Source: Paracoccaceae bacterium
Lineage (GTDB): Bacteria > Pseudomonadota > Alphaproteobacteria > Rhodobacterales > Rhodobacteraceae
Length of the DNA stretch: 64,000 bases
NCBI GenBank assembly: GCA_030148005.1
Contig: JASBUI010000040.1
Coordinates: 62,001 to 126,000 of the forward strand
Direction: 5' to 3'
Shown in pieces: positions 43,448 through 52,197 of the stretch (its first letter is position 1; each line of letters opens with the position of its first letter). Both the position numbers and the translations under genes were made by a program. The notes under the pieces are model-generated. The model was not told where the DNA came from. It did not search any database and saw only the letters and a program-made list of their open reading frames with translations.

Positions 43448-44839
43448 TTATGCCTTCAGCAGGCCCTGTTCCTTGGCGGCGGCATAAGTCTGATCAAGCG
43501 TTCGAATGACCCGTTCCATCATCGTGTCGATGTCGGCGCGGGTCATCACCAAGGGCGGCGAGATGATCATCCGGTCGCCGACATGGCGCATGACAAGACC
43601 GTTGTCGAAGGATTTGCCGCGCCCGATCAGCCCGATGGTTCCGGCCTTGGCCGCAAAGGGCGCGCGGGCCGATTTGTCAGGCGTCAGCGCGACAGAGGCC
43701 ATCATGCCCGCGATAGAGGCCTGTCCGACAAAGGGATGATCGGCAAGGGCGTTCCATTTCTCGGCAAGGTAGGGGGCGATATTGTCGCGCACATTGTCGA
43801 CGATATTTTCCTCTTCAAGAATGCGCAGGTTCTCAAGCGCCACGGCCGCCGCCACAGGGTGGCCCGAGTAGGTGTAGCCATGCGCAAACTCTCCGCCAGC
43901 GATCACCGCGGCGACCTCGTCGCTGACCATCGATCCACCGATGGGCGCATAGCCAGAGCTAAGCCCCTTGGCGATGGTCATCACATCGGGGCGAATGTTG
44001 TACGTTTGCGATCCGAACCAGTTACCGGTGCGGCCAAATCCACAGATAACCTCATCCGCGATCAGAAGAATCTCATGGGCATCGCAGATGCGTTGAATTT
44101 CGGGCCAGTAGGTTTCTGGCGGAACGATCACGCCGCCCGCGCCCTGAACCGGCTCGGCGATGAAGGCGGCGATCTTGTCTTCGCCCAGCATCTCAATGGC
44201 CTGCTCAAGCTGGCGCGCGCGCTCAAGCCCGAACTCTTCGGGGGTTTTGTCGCCGCCTTCTGCGTACCAGTTCGGCTGTTCGATATGGTGGATGTCCGGG
44301 ATCGGCAGGCCGCCTTGTGCATGCATCGCGGCCATTCCGCCAAGGCTTGCCGCCGCCACGGTTGAGCCGTGGTAGGCGTTCTTGCGGCTGATGATGATCT
44401 TCTTGTCCGGCTTTCCCTTGCTGGCCCAGTAGTGGCGGACAAGGCGGATGTTGGTGTCGTTGGCCTCAGAGCCGGAACCGGCATAAAAGACGTGGTTCAG
44501 ATCGCCCGGCGCAAGCTCTGCAAGCTTGGCCGCCAAGGCGATGGCAGGCACATGCGAGGTCTGAAAAAACGTATTGTAATATGGTAGTTCGCGCATCTGG
44601 CGCGCGGCGGCTTCGGCCAGTTCGTGCCGGCCATAGCCGATGTTCACGCACCAAAGCCCGGCCATTGCATCCAAAAGCTCTTTGCCATCGCTATCGGTCA
44701 GGGTGATGCCATTTGCCCGCGTGATGATCCGCGCGCCCTTGGCGGCCAAGTTGTCGTTCGCGGTAAAGGGATGCATGTGGTGCGCAGCGTCCAGCGCCTG
44801 CAACTCGTCGGTGGGCATGTGATTGGTGATGATGTTCAT
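43448..44839 (-). CDS. Class III polyamine:pyruvate-type aminotransferase
   Basis: A 463-residue PLP-dependent aminotransferase. YAGSGSEANDTNIRLVRHYW, AYHGSTVAAASLGG, IADEVICGFGRTGNWFG and the lysine-bearing motif MTIAKGLSSGYAPIGG are all present, typical of the putrescine/cadaverine-pyruvate aminotransferase group (SpuC-like). It takes the amino group from a diamine or polyamine to pyruvate. ATG at 44839 is preferred to 44848 because AAGGA is 8 bases before it. The operator-like word at 45030-45041 lies in its promoter. It is separated from the GntR regulator by about 210 bp on the same strand; the polyamine importer operon is divergent. Confidence 0.87.
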   Translation of the reverse strand: MNIITNHMPTDELQALDAAHHMHPFTANDNLAAKGARIITRANGITLTDSDGKELLDAMAGLWCVNIGYGRHELAEAAARQMRELPYYNTFFQTSHVPAIALAAKLAELAPGDLNHVFYAGSGSEANDTNIRLVRHYWASKGKPDKKIIISRKNAYHGSTVAAASLGGMAAMHAQGGLPIPDIHHIEQPNWYAEGGDKTPEEFGLERARQLEQAIEMLGEDKIAAFIAEPVQGAGGVIVPPETYWPEIQRICDAHEILLIADEVICGFGRTGNWFGSQTYNIRPDVMTIAKGLSSGYAPIGGSMVSDEVAAVIAGGEFAHGYTYSGHPVAAAVALENLRILEEENIVDNVRDNIAPYLAEKWNALADHPFVGQASIAGMMASVALTPDKSARAPFAAKAGTIGLIGRGKSFDNGLVMRHVGDRMIISPPLVMTRADIDTMMERVIRTLDQTYAAAKEQGLLKA

Positions 44840-45029
44840 TTTCTGCATCCTTGCGGCGAGATTGAGAGGTATTCAAAGTTTGGCATCGGCATGCGCGAAG
44901 CGCGCGTTCCTTGGTCTGTCTGGCCGTACACAAAACGGGCGTGAACTTATGGCGGGCGCTTTGTTTCCGATCTGCAGGTTTTGGGAGTTTCAAGCGTTTC
45001 TGGCGCCATCTTTCGGGTCTGGGATCAGA

Positions 45030-45041
45030 ATATGATCAAAT
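45030..45041. promoter_or_regulatory. Candidate GntR operator before the aminotransferase
   Basis: ATATGATCAAAT here is the exact reverse complement of ATTTGATCATAT at 45824-45835 before potF. The TGATCA core is palindromic. The GntR regulator gene lies between the two sites. Confidence 0.6.
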
Positions 45042-45050
45042 TTTAGGCTG

Positions 45051-45716
45051 TCAATGAAATTGATCCTGCAAAGCCCCCGAAAGCGAGGCTTTGATCTGGG
45101 TGTATCCCTGATCGATATCCTCGCCGATTGCCTGCGCCACGGCGGCGGTGTCTTTTGCGCGCATGGCGGTCAGCGCCTCTTGGTGTTTGTCGGGCAGATT
45201 GAAGGTTCCGAACTGGCCGCAAACGACGCGAAGTGAAGGGCCGACGCGCAGCCACAAGGTGTTGGCGATCGAGATCAGGATGTCCGAGCGCGAAAGGGCG
45301 TAAAGCGAGCTGTGAAAGCGAAAGTTCTGTTCCAGATAGCCGCGCACGTCGCCTTGGGCGATTGCCACGTTCAATAGCCGGTCAATCTCGGCCAGCCGGT
45401 CGATATCGCGGGCGTTCATGTGCTGTGTGGCCTGCATGGCAAGCCGCGGCTCAACCGCTTTTCGGGCGAAGGTAAGCTCATCCAGTTGCTCCAGCGTCAG
45501 TTCGGGGACCGATATGCGGCGGTTTCCCTTGAACTCAAGCGCGCCTTCGGCGGTCAGGCGGCGCAGCGCCTCGCGCACCGGGGTGATGCCGGTGCCAAGT
45601 TCCGTCACAAGGCCCTGAATGGTCACGGCCTGGCCTGGCGCCATCTCTCCATAAAGGATCATTTCGCGGATGCGCCGGTAGACCAGTTCGTGGGTGGGGA
45701 TTTTTCTGTCAGTCAT
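45051..45716 (-). CDS. GntR-family (FCD) transcriptional regulator of polyamine genes
   Basis: A 221-residue regulator: N-terminal winged helix (HELVYRRIREMILYGEMAPG, TELGTGITPVREALRRLTAEG) and an FCD effector-binding domain (QNFRFHSSLYALS with metal-binding His residues). GntR/FCD regulators sense organic acids or amines. ATG at 45716 with GAAG upstream is preferred to the longer frame start at 45776. It lies between the aminotransferase and the divergent potF operon, and both promoters carry the same 12-bp word, so it probably represses both. Confidence 0.88.
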   Translation of the reverse strand: MTDRKIPTHELVYRRIREMILYGEMAPGQAVTIQGLVTELGTGITPVREALRRLTAEGALEFKGNRRISVPELTLEQLDELTFARKAVEPRLAMQATQHMNARDIDRLAEIDRLLNVAIAQGDVRGYLEQNFRFHSSLYALSRSDILISIANTLWLRVGPSLRVVCGQFGTFNLPDKHQEALTAMRAKDTAAVAQAIGEDIDQGYTQIKASLSGALQDQFH

Positions 45717-45823
45717 CTGGCGTTCTTCACAGAAGATGGGCGCTTTTTGCAAGTCCCTGGTTTTCGCGGTGGTCATTCAGGGTCATCGTGTCCGGAAAAT
45801 GTTATGTTGCAATAATTTTCTGC

Positions 45824-45838
45824 ATTTGATCATATATT
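45824..45838. promoter_or_regulatory. Candidate GntR operator overlapping the potF -10 region
   Basis: ATTTGATCATAT (45824-45835) overlaps TATATT (45833-45838), which matches five of six -10 consensus positions, about 46 bp before the potF start codon. Binding would block the promoter. Confidence 0.5.
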
Positions 45839-45883
45839 TTCAGGAGAGCAAACGACTCTCTTCTTTCAACGGGAGATATCATC

Positions 45884-46969
45884 ATGAGACAGACATGGTT
45901 GCCGCTGGCGGTTGCCCTGACCATGACTGCGGGCGCGGCATTTGCCGAAGAGGTGCGCGTCTACAACTGGTCCGACTACATCGACGAAGAGTTGCTGACA
46001 AAGTTCGAAGCCGAAACGGGGATCAACCTTGTTTACGACGTCTTTGACAGCAACGAAGTGCTTGAAACCAAGATGCTTGCCGGTGGGTCCGGCTATGACG
46101 TGGTGGTGCCGACGGGCGTATTCCTGCAGCGCCAGATCGCGGCAGGGGCGTTTCAAAAGCTTGATTATTCGCAACTGCCCAATGCGGTGAACCTTTGGGA
46201 CGTGATCAAGGAACGCACAGCGCAGTACGATCCGGGCAACGAGTACTCGATCAACTACATGTGGGGCACAACGGGCATCGGTGTGAACACCGGGCGCGTG
46301 GCCGAGATATTGGGCGAGGATGCACCGATCAGCTCTCTTGCGCTGGTTTTCGATCCTGCCAACATGGAAAAGCTTTCCAAATGCGGGGTGCAGTTTCTTG
46401 ATGCCCCGACAGAGATGATCCCGGCCGCACTTGCCTATATCGGCGAGGATCCCAACAGCCACGATCCCGACGTCATCGCCAAGGCAGAGCCGGTTCTGGC
46501 AGCGGTGCGCCCCTACATCCAGAAGTTCCACAGCTCGGAATACATCAACGCGCTGGCAAATGGTGATATCTGCGTGGCCTTCGGTTGGTCAGGCGACATC
46601 CTTCAGGCGCGCGACCGCGCCGCTGAGGCCGACAATGGCGTCGAGGTTGCCTATAACGCGCCGGTCGAGGGCGCGCTGATGTGGTTTGACCAGATGGCCA
46701 TTCCGGTTGATGCGCCGAACCCGTCGGGGGCCCATAAGTTCCTGAATTTCATCATGGATGCCCAGAATATGGCGGCGGCTTCGAACTATGTTTACTACGC
46801 CAACGGCAACCTTGCCTCGCAGCAGTACCTGAACGAGGACGTGATCGGCGATCCGGCGATTTATCCCGACGCGGAGACGCTGAAGAAGCTGTACACGACA
46901 TCGCCCTATGATGCGCGCGTTCAGCGCGTTGTCACCCGGCTTTGGACCAAGATCAAATCGGGCACCTGA
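45884..46969 (+). CDS. potF: Polyamine ABC substrate-binding protein
   Basis: A 361-residue periplasmic protein of the spermidine/putrescine-binding (PotF/SpuD/SpuE) type. A signal peptide ends at AGAAFAEEV; the mature start RVYNWSDYIDEELLTKFE is a family hallmark. Pocket segments such as YMWGTTGIGVNTGRV and WSGDILQARDRA are present. First gene of the importer operon; its stop is followed 17 bases later by a strong hairpin (46987-47016). Brings putrescine, spermidine or related amines to the importer. Confidence 0.92.
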   Translation: MRQTWLPLAVALTMTAGAAFAEEVRVYNWSDYIDEELLTKFEAETGINLVYDVFDSNEVLETKMLAGGSGYDVVVPTGVFLQRQIAAGAFQKLDYSQLPNAVNLWDVIKERTAQYDPGNEYSINYMWGTTGIGVNTGRVAEILGEDAPISSLALVFDPANMEKLSKCGVQFLDAPTEMIPAALAYIGEDPNSHDPDVIAKAEPVLAAVRPYIQKFHSSEYINALANGDICVAFGWSGDILQARDRAAEADNGVEVAYNAPVEGALMWFDQMAIPVDAPNPSGAHKFLNFIMDAQNMAAASNYVYYANGNLASQQYLNEDVIGDPAIYPDAETLKKLYTTSPYDARVQRVVTRLWTKIKSGT

Positions 46970-46986
46970 TCTGATATATCGTCAAA

Positions 46987-47016
46987 AGGCACGGCGCAGG
47001 GGTCTGCGCCGTGCCT
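46987..47016 (+). promoter_or_regulatory. Strong hairpin between potF and the ATPase gene
   Basis: AGGCACGGCGCAG (46987-46999) and CTGCGCCGTGCCT (47004-47016) form perfect 13-bp arms around GGGT. Only short T-pairs follow, so it is more likely an mRNA-stabilising or partly attenuating hairpin than a full terminator. Confidence 0.65.
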
Positions 47017-47060
47017 ATCCTTATCTTCGCGATTTCCGCGCGGGCGACAAAGAGGTTTAG

Positions 47061-48200
47061 ATGGGGCAGTCGAACGGTAAGCAGGTTTTCGCACCATGGG
47101 AGAACCCCGAAGAAAAGCCCATCATCCGCTTTGGCGGTGTGACCAAGCGCTTTGGTGACTTCACGGCGATCGATGACCTGACACTGGATATCTACGCGCG
47201 CGAGTTTTTCGCGCTTCTGGGGCCGTCGGGCTGTGGCAAGACGACCCTGATGCGGATGCTGGCGGGTTTTGAAAGCCCGAGCGCGGGCACGATAGAGCTT
47301 GATGGCAAGGATATCGCCGCCGTGCCGCCCAACAAGCGCGCGGTGAACATGATGTTCCAGTCCTACGCGCTGTTTCCGCATCTTAGCGTTTATGAAAACA
47401 TCGCTTTTGGCCTCAAACGGTCATCCATGCCCAAGGCCGACGTAGACGGGCGCGTTGGTGAGATGCTGCGGCTGACGCGGCTTGAGGCTTTTGCGCGGCG
47501 AAAGCCGCACCAGATATCGGGCGGCCAGCGCCAGCGCGTGGCGCTTGCGCGCTCGCTGGCAAAGGCGCCAAAACTGCTTTTGCTGGATGAGCCGATGGGC
47601 GCGTTGGACAAAAAGCTGCGGCAGGACACGCAGTTTGAGCTGATGGACATTCAGGAAAAGACCGGCACAACCTTTGTGATCGTCACCCACGATCAGGAAG
47701 AGGCGATGACAGTGGCCTCTCGCGTGGCGGTCATGGATCACGGGCGCATCGTGCAGGTGGCCACGCCCGACCGAATTTACGAGATGCCAAACTCTGTCTA
47801 TGTCGCTGATTTCATTGGGGATGTGAATATCATCAAGGGCAATGCCAAACGTCTGGACGAGGCAAAGACCGAAGTGCATTGGGCCGAGGGGCAGGCGCCT
47901 TTCCTAGGCACGACAAACAGCGAAGTTCAAAGCGGGGCGGCATGTTTCTTTGCAATCCGTCCCGAGAAGGTTGCGATAACCATGGACCGGCCCAAAAGCG
48001 CGGCCAACGCGGTGTCCGGCAAGGTTCTGGATATCGCCTATCTTGGGAACATCTCGACCTATCACGTCAAGCTTGCGACGGGAGAGATATTCAAGGCGCA
48101 GATGGCGAACGACCGGCGCATCGCGCGGCGTAGCTTTACCTGGGACGACAAGGTGTGGCTGTCCTGGACAGACACCGCCGGCGTCATTCTGGCGCGATAG
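47061..48200 (+). CDS. potG: Polyamine ABC importer ATPase
   Basis: A 379-residue ATPase with Walker A GPSGCGKTT (about 54-62), Q-loop MMFQSYALFPHLSV, signature ISGGQRQRVALARSL (about 155-169), Walker B LLLLDEPMGALDKKLR, and a C-terminal TOBE-type regulatory domain (CFFAIRPEKVAI). This is PotG/PotA. It energises uptake through PotH and PotI encoded next. It starts 44 bp after the hairpin that follows potF. Confidence 0.92.
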   Translation: MGQSNGKQVFAPWENPEEKPIIRFGGVTKRFGDFTAIDDLTLDIYAREFFALLGPSGCGKTTLMRMLAGFESPSAGTIELDGKDIAAVPPNKRAVNMMFQSYALFPHLSVYENIAFGLKRSSMPKADVDGRVGEMLRLTRLEAFARRKPHQISGGQRQRVALARSLAKAPKLLLLDEPMGALDKKLRQDTQFELMDIQEKTGTTFVIVTHDQEEAMTVASRVAVMDHGRIVQVATPDRIYEMPNSVYVADFIGDVNIIKGNAKRLDEAKTEVHWAEGQAPFLGTTNSEVQSGAACFFAIRPEKVAITMDRPKSAANAVSGKVLDIAYLGNISTYHVKLATGEIFKAQMANDRRIARRSFTWDDKVWLSWTDTAGVILAR

Positions 48201-48212
48201 GGCGGCGCGATC

Positions 48213-49109
48213 ATGAACCTTCGCCGCATATTCCTGATCCTCGTTCCCTACCTGTGGCTTCTTGCGCTTTTCCTTGTGCCCTTTGGCATTGTTCTGAAAA
48301 TCGCGCTGTCGGACATCGCGCTTGCCATCCCGCCCTATGCGCCGACGCTTGACATCACGGCGGGCTGGGAGGGGATCAAAAGGTTCTTTGCTGGCCTTGA
48401 TTTTGAGAACTTCGTCTTTCTGACGCAGGATGACCTTTACTGGCGCGCCTATCTTTCAAGTGTCGTGATTGCGACCGTTTCAACCATTGCCACGCTGATT
48501 GTCGGCTATCCCATCGCCTATGGCATGGCCTGCGCGCCGCGCCACTGGCAGCCGATGCTGGTCATGCTGATCATTCTGCCGTTCTGGACCAGTTTCCTGA
48601 TCCGGGTCTATTCGTGGATCGGCATTCTTAGCCAGGAAGGTTACCTCAATCAGCTTTTGCTGTGGTCGGGGCTGATCAATGAGCCGCTGATGATCATCAA
48701 CACCAACTGGGCGGTCTATATCGGCATCGTCTACACCTATCTGCCCTTCATGGTGCTTCCGATCTACGCGACGCTTGAGAAACTGGATGGCTCGCTTTTG
48801 GAGGCGGCAGAGGATCTTGGATGCTCGCGCAGTTCCGCCTTTTGGCTGGTGACCGTTCCCCTGTCGCGCCCCGGCATCATTGCAGGAAGCTTTCTTGTCT
48901 TCATCCCGGCCTTGGGCGAATTTGTCATCCCCTCGCTTTTGGGCGGGTCCAAAACGCTGATGATCGGCAAGGTGCTTTGGGAAGAGTTCTTTTCGAACAG
49001 GGACTGGCCGGTTGCATCAACCGTGGCGATCATCCTTTTGTTAATACTGATCATTCCGATCATCCTCTTTCAGCGAAATGAGCAGAAACAAAGGGAGGCA
49101 GACCAATGA
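48213..49109 (+). CDS. potH: Polyamine ABC importer permease (PotH-type)
   Basis: A 298-residue permease with six predicted spans and the permease-family EAA loop LEAAEDLGCSRSSAFWLVTVP at about residues 195-215, followed by PALGEFVIPSLLGGSKTLMIG, which is characteristic of PotB/PotH. Overlaps potI by 4 bp. Forms the membrane channel with PotI. Confidence 0.92.
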   Translation: MNLRRIFLILVPYLWLLALFLVPFGIVLKIALSDIALAIPPYAPTLDITAGWEGIKRFFAGLDFENFVFLTQDDLYWRAYLSSVVIATVSTIATLIVGYPIAYGMACAPRHWQPMLVMLIILPFWTSFLIRVYSWIGILSQEGYLNQLLLWSGLINEPLMIINTNWAVYIGIVYTYLPFMVLPIYATLEKLDGSLLEAAEDLGCSRSSAFWLVTVPLSRPGIIAGSFLVFIPALGEFVIPSLLGGSKTLMIGKVLWEEFFSNRDWPVASTVAIILLLILIIPIILFQRNEQKQREADQ

Positions 49110-49924
49110 CGGGCCGGTTTTCCTGGTTCAACATCACCGCGCTGACGCTGGGGTTTGCCTTTCTTTACCTGCCGATGCTGATCCTGATCGTCTATAGCTT
49201 TAACGAGTCGCGGCTGGTGACCGTCTGGGCAGGGTTTTCGACCAAGTGGTATGTGTCCCTGATGGGCAATGACGCCTTTCTGGATGCGGCATGGGTCACG
49301 CTGAAGGTGGCGGTGATGTCATCGACACTGGCGACGGTACTGGGCACGATGGCGGCCTATGTGATGGTGCGCAGCGGGCGGTTTCTGGGCCGGACGCTTT
49401 TCTCGGGGATGATCTATGCCCCGCTGGTGATGCCAGAGGTCATAACCGGTCTGTCGCTTTTGCTGTTCTTCATTGCGATCGGCCTGGACCGGGGCGTGGT
49501 GACCATCGTTCTTGCCCATACCACCTTTGCTATGTGCTATGTTTCGGTCGTGGTTTCCGCGCGGCTGGTCAGCTTTGACCGGCAATTGGAAGAGGCGGCG
49601 CTGGATCTTGGCTGTACGCCCTTTGACGCCTTCAAAAGCGTGACGCTGCCGATCATCGCGCCTGCGGTCATTGCGGGCTGGCTTTTGGCCTTTACCCTGT
49701 CGCTGGACGATCTTGTGATTGCCTCTTTCACTTCGGGGCCGTCCTCTACCACCCTGCCGATCAAGATATTCAGTGCCGTGCGTCTGGGCGTGAGCCCCGA
49801 AATCAACGCGCTTTCGACAATCATGATAGCGATCGTCACCCTTGGCGTGATAGTGGCTTCGCTGATCTCCAAGCGCGCGATTGTGCGCCAGCAAGAAGAT
49901 GAACAGAAAGCGCTACAGAAATGA
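49106..49924 (+). CDS. potI: Polyamine ABC importer permease (PotI-type)
   Basis: A 272-residue permease with FLYLPMLILIVYSFNESRL near the start and the EAA loop LEEAALDLGCTPFDAFKSVTLP, then LSLDDLVIASFTSGPSSTTLP, as in PotC/PotI. It overlaps potH before it and the glutamine-synthetase-like gene after it by 4 bp each, so uptake and breakdown are co-translated. Confidence 0.92.
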   Translation: MTGRFSWFNITALTLGFAFLYLPMLILIVYSFNESRLVTVWAGFSTKWYVSLMGNDAFLDAAWVTLKVAVMSSTLATVLGTMAAYVMVRSGRFLGRTLFSGMIYAPLVMPEVITGLSLLLFFIAIGLDRGVVTIVLAHTTFAMCYVSVVVSARLVSFDRQLEEAALDLGCTPFDAFKSVTLPIIAPAVIAGWLLAFTLSLDDLVIASFTSGPSSTTLPIKIFSAVRLGVSPEINALSTIMIAIVTLGVIVASLISKRAIVRQQEDEQKALQK

Positions 49925-51267
49925 ACGATTTTGAGGCCGAGTACCGGGCCTTTTGTGAAACGCATGGAACGCCCGACCGCATAGAGCTGATGCTATGTGA
50001 CATCAACGCCGTGCTGCGCGGCAAATGGTTGCCGGGTGATCAGGTAACAAAGCTGGTTTCGGGCGGCGTGCGCCTGCCGATGTCGACCTATGCGCCCAAT
50101 ATTCTGGGGCTTGAGGTTGAAGAGACGGGCCTTGGCATTCTTGTCGGTGATCCTGACGGGCGCATCGTGCCGGTTGCCGGAACGCTGAAACCGGTGCCTT
50201 GGGCGGCGGGCAACGTGGCGCAGGTGCTGGTCGAGATGGTCGATGAAGACGGCGAGATCAGCCATCTGTCAACGCGCCGGCAGCTTTCGAACGCGCTTGC
50301 GCTGTTTGGGGCCGAAGGGCTGCGCCCGGTGGTTGCGACAGAGCTTGAGTTCTACATCGTCAAAAAGCGCGATGATGCCTCGGATGCGCCGTCGCCGCCC
50401 GATGGGCTTCCGGATGCGCAGAATTATGACCTTGAGGTTCTAAGTCAGTCCGAAGCGATCCTGACCGAGATCCTTGATGCCGCGCAGGCGCAGGGGCTGG
50501 CGACCGACACGCTGATTGCCGAATACGGGCCGGGTCAGTTCGAAGTGAACTTTCACCATACCGATGATGTCCTGATGGCCGCCGATACGGCGCTTATGTT
50601 CAAGCGTCTTGTGATCGGGATTGTCGCCAACCACGGGATGGAAGCCACGTTCATGGCCAAACCCTATGCCGAAGAGCCGGGCAGCGGAATGCATGTGCAT
50701 GCATCCGTGCTGGACGAGGCGGGGCACAACATCTTCAGTTCGGTCACCGAAGACGAGGTTGCGCCGCGCCTGAAGGCGGCGGTCGGCGGGGTTCTTGCCA
50801 CGATGCGTGATATGCAGGCGATCTTTGCCCCGCATATGAATTCCTACCGGCGTTTTCAGCCCAACAGCTTTGCGCCATCGGCGCCGGACTGGGGGCTTGA
50901 TCACCGCGGGGCGGGGGTGCGTCTGCCCGAGGTGAACGGGCCGGGCGCGCGCCTTGAACACCGCATCAGCGGCGCGGATGTGAACCCCTATCTGGTTGTT
51001 GCCGCGATTTTGGGCGGCATTCACCATGGACTTCACAATGATGTTGATCTGCCGCCGCCGCTGGATGACGACAACACATTCGAGGTTGAGCCGCTAAGCC
51101 ATGACTGGACCACTGCGGTGACACGCTTTGAAGCCTCTGAATTCGCAGCCCAGCTTTTTGGCAAGGATTACAGGCGCATCTACGCCGCCGTTCGCCACGA
51201 TGAGATCAAGGAACTGGCCTCTATCATCACGGCGGTCGAGTATCGCTATTACCTAAGCCGGCTTTAG
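49921..51267 (+). CDS. Glutamine synthetase family enzyme, probable gamma-glutamylpolyamine synthetase
   Basis: A 448-residue ligase with the glutamine synthetase beta-grasp N-terminal region (MLCDINAVLRGKWLPGDQV) and catalytic domain (ATELEFYIVKK, EYGPGQFEVNF, GSGMHVHASVLD, NSYRRFQPNSFAP, EHRISGADVNPYLVVAAIL). It is of the short PuuA/GlnA3-like type lacking a clear adenylylation tyrosine motif. PuuA joins glutamate to putrescine in the cytosol as the first step of breakdown. The gene overlaps potI, supporting action on the imported amine. It has no PuuB, PuuC or PuuD partners here, and a transaminase is encoded nearby, so two alternative routes may be present. Confidence 0.85.
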   Translation: MNDFEAEYRAFCETHGTPDRIELMLCDINAVLRGKWLPGDQVTKLVSGGVRLPMSTYAPNILGLEVEETGLGILVGDPDGRIVPVAGTLKPVPWAAGNVAQVLVEMVDEDGEISHLSTRRQLSNALALFGAEGLRPVVATELEFYIVKKRDDASDAPSPPDGLPDAQNYDLEVLSQSEAILTEILDAAQAQGLATDTLIAEYGPGQFEVNFHHTDDVLMAADTALMFKRLVIGIVANHGMEATFMAKPYAEEPGSGMHVHASVLDEAGHNIFSSVTEDEVAPRLKAAVGGVLATMRDMQAIFAPHMNSYRRFQPNSFAPSAPDWGLDHRGAGVRLPEVNGPGARLEHRISGADVNPYLVVAAILGGIHHGLHNDVDLPPPLDDDNTFEVEPLSHDWTTAVTRFEASEFAAQLFGKDYRRIYAAVRHDEIKELASIITAVEYRYYLSRL

Positions 51268-51435
51268 AGGCGTCCGGCCGGCACGCGATTGGCGGCATGT
51301 GCAGTGGCGGCAAATCGCCCGCGCCTGCGAATAGGCTGTTCCCTTGTCGCCCCGGTCTTGCTAATCGCTTGCCACAGCTTGCGCCGCCGGCGCTTTCGGC
51401 ATCAACGAAAAAGCCCAGCCATACGGTTTATCGAG

Positions 51436-51464
51436 TTGAATTGTCCGGACCCGACCAATAGAAA
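51436..51464 (+). promoter_or_regulatory. Possible promoter for psd operon
   Basis: TTGAAT (51436-51441), 17 bases, then TAGAAA (51459-51464), about 38 bp before the psd start codon. Matches to consensus are moderate (about four of six each). Prediction only; the rest of this 234-bp gap shows no gene. Confidence 0.3.
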
Positions 51465-51501
51465 ACCGACTACATAACAACAAAAAGCGACGTGATCCTT
51501 T

Positions 51502-52194
51502 ATGACGATGATGGGAACCTTCATTAAGCCGATGCACCCCGAGGGCATCCGCTTTGTTGCGATCTTTGCAGCGATAACACTGGTCCTCTTCTGGATTGCG
51601 GGCTTTCTTGGATGGATCGGCGTCGGCCTGACGGTCTGGTGCTACTACTTCTTTCGCGATCCCAAGCGGACCACGCCAACCCGCGAGGGGCTGATCGTCA
51701 GCCCGGCGGATGGCATCGTGTCCCTGATCGAACCTGCCGTTCCTCCGGCAGAGCTTGGGATGGCGGATGCTGAACTGACGCGCGTCAGCGTCTTCATGAA
51801 TGTCTTTAACTGCCACGTGAACCGCATGCCGATTGGCGGCAAGATCGCGGCGATTGCCTATCGGCCCGGCAAGTTCTTTAACGCCTCGCTGGACAAGGCC
51901 AGTTCCGACAACGAACGCAACAGCCTTGCGATCGAGATCGAGGATGGTCGCCAGATCGCGGTTGTTCAGATCGCGGGTCTTGTTGCCCGGCGCATTGTCT
52001 GTTTCGTGGAAGAGGGCGCAAAGCTGGACACCGGAGAGCGTTTCGGACTTATCCGCTTTGGCTCGCGCCTTGATGTCTATCTGCCCGACGGGGTCGAACC
52101 GATGGTGTCGGTTGGCCAGACGATGGTGGCAGGCGAAACCGTGCTGGCCGATCTGACAAGCAAGGAACAAAGACGCAGCGGGCGGACAGGCTGA
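51502..52194 (+). CDS. psd: Phosphatidylserine decarboxylase proenzyme
   Basis: A 230-residue membrane-associated enzyme of the short (archaeal/rhizobial-type) class. A hydrophobic N-terminus (about residues 18-50) is followed by [29 protein letters not shown] and the self-cleavage motif [12 protein letters not shown], where cleavage between Gly187 and Ser188 makes the pyruvoyl group. Converts phosphatidylserine to phosphatidylethanolamine. It is first in psd-pssA-pmtA and lies 3 bp from pssA. All key residues are intact. Confidence 0.93.
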   Translation: MTMMGTFIKPMHPEGIRFVAIFAAITLVLFWIAGFLGWIGVGLTVWCYYFFRDPKRTTPTREGLIVSPADGIVSLIEPAVPPAELGMADAELTRVSVFMNVFNCHVNRMPIGGKIAAIAYRPGKFFNASLDKASSDNERNSLAIEIEDGRQIAVVQIAGLVARRIVCFVEEGAKLDTGERFGLIRFGSRLDVYLPDGVEPMVSVGQTMVAGETVLADLTSKEQRRSGRTG

Positions 52195-52197
52195 CCG

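Noticed and set aside
46987-47016. Calling the post-potF hairpin a terminator
   Set aside because: It has no U-tract and downstream genes are needed in the same transport system; treated as a stabilising/attenuating structure.
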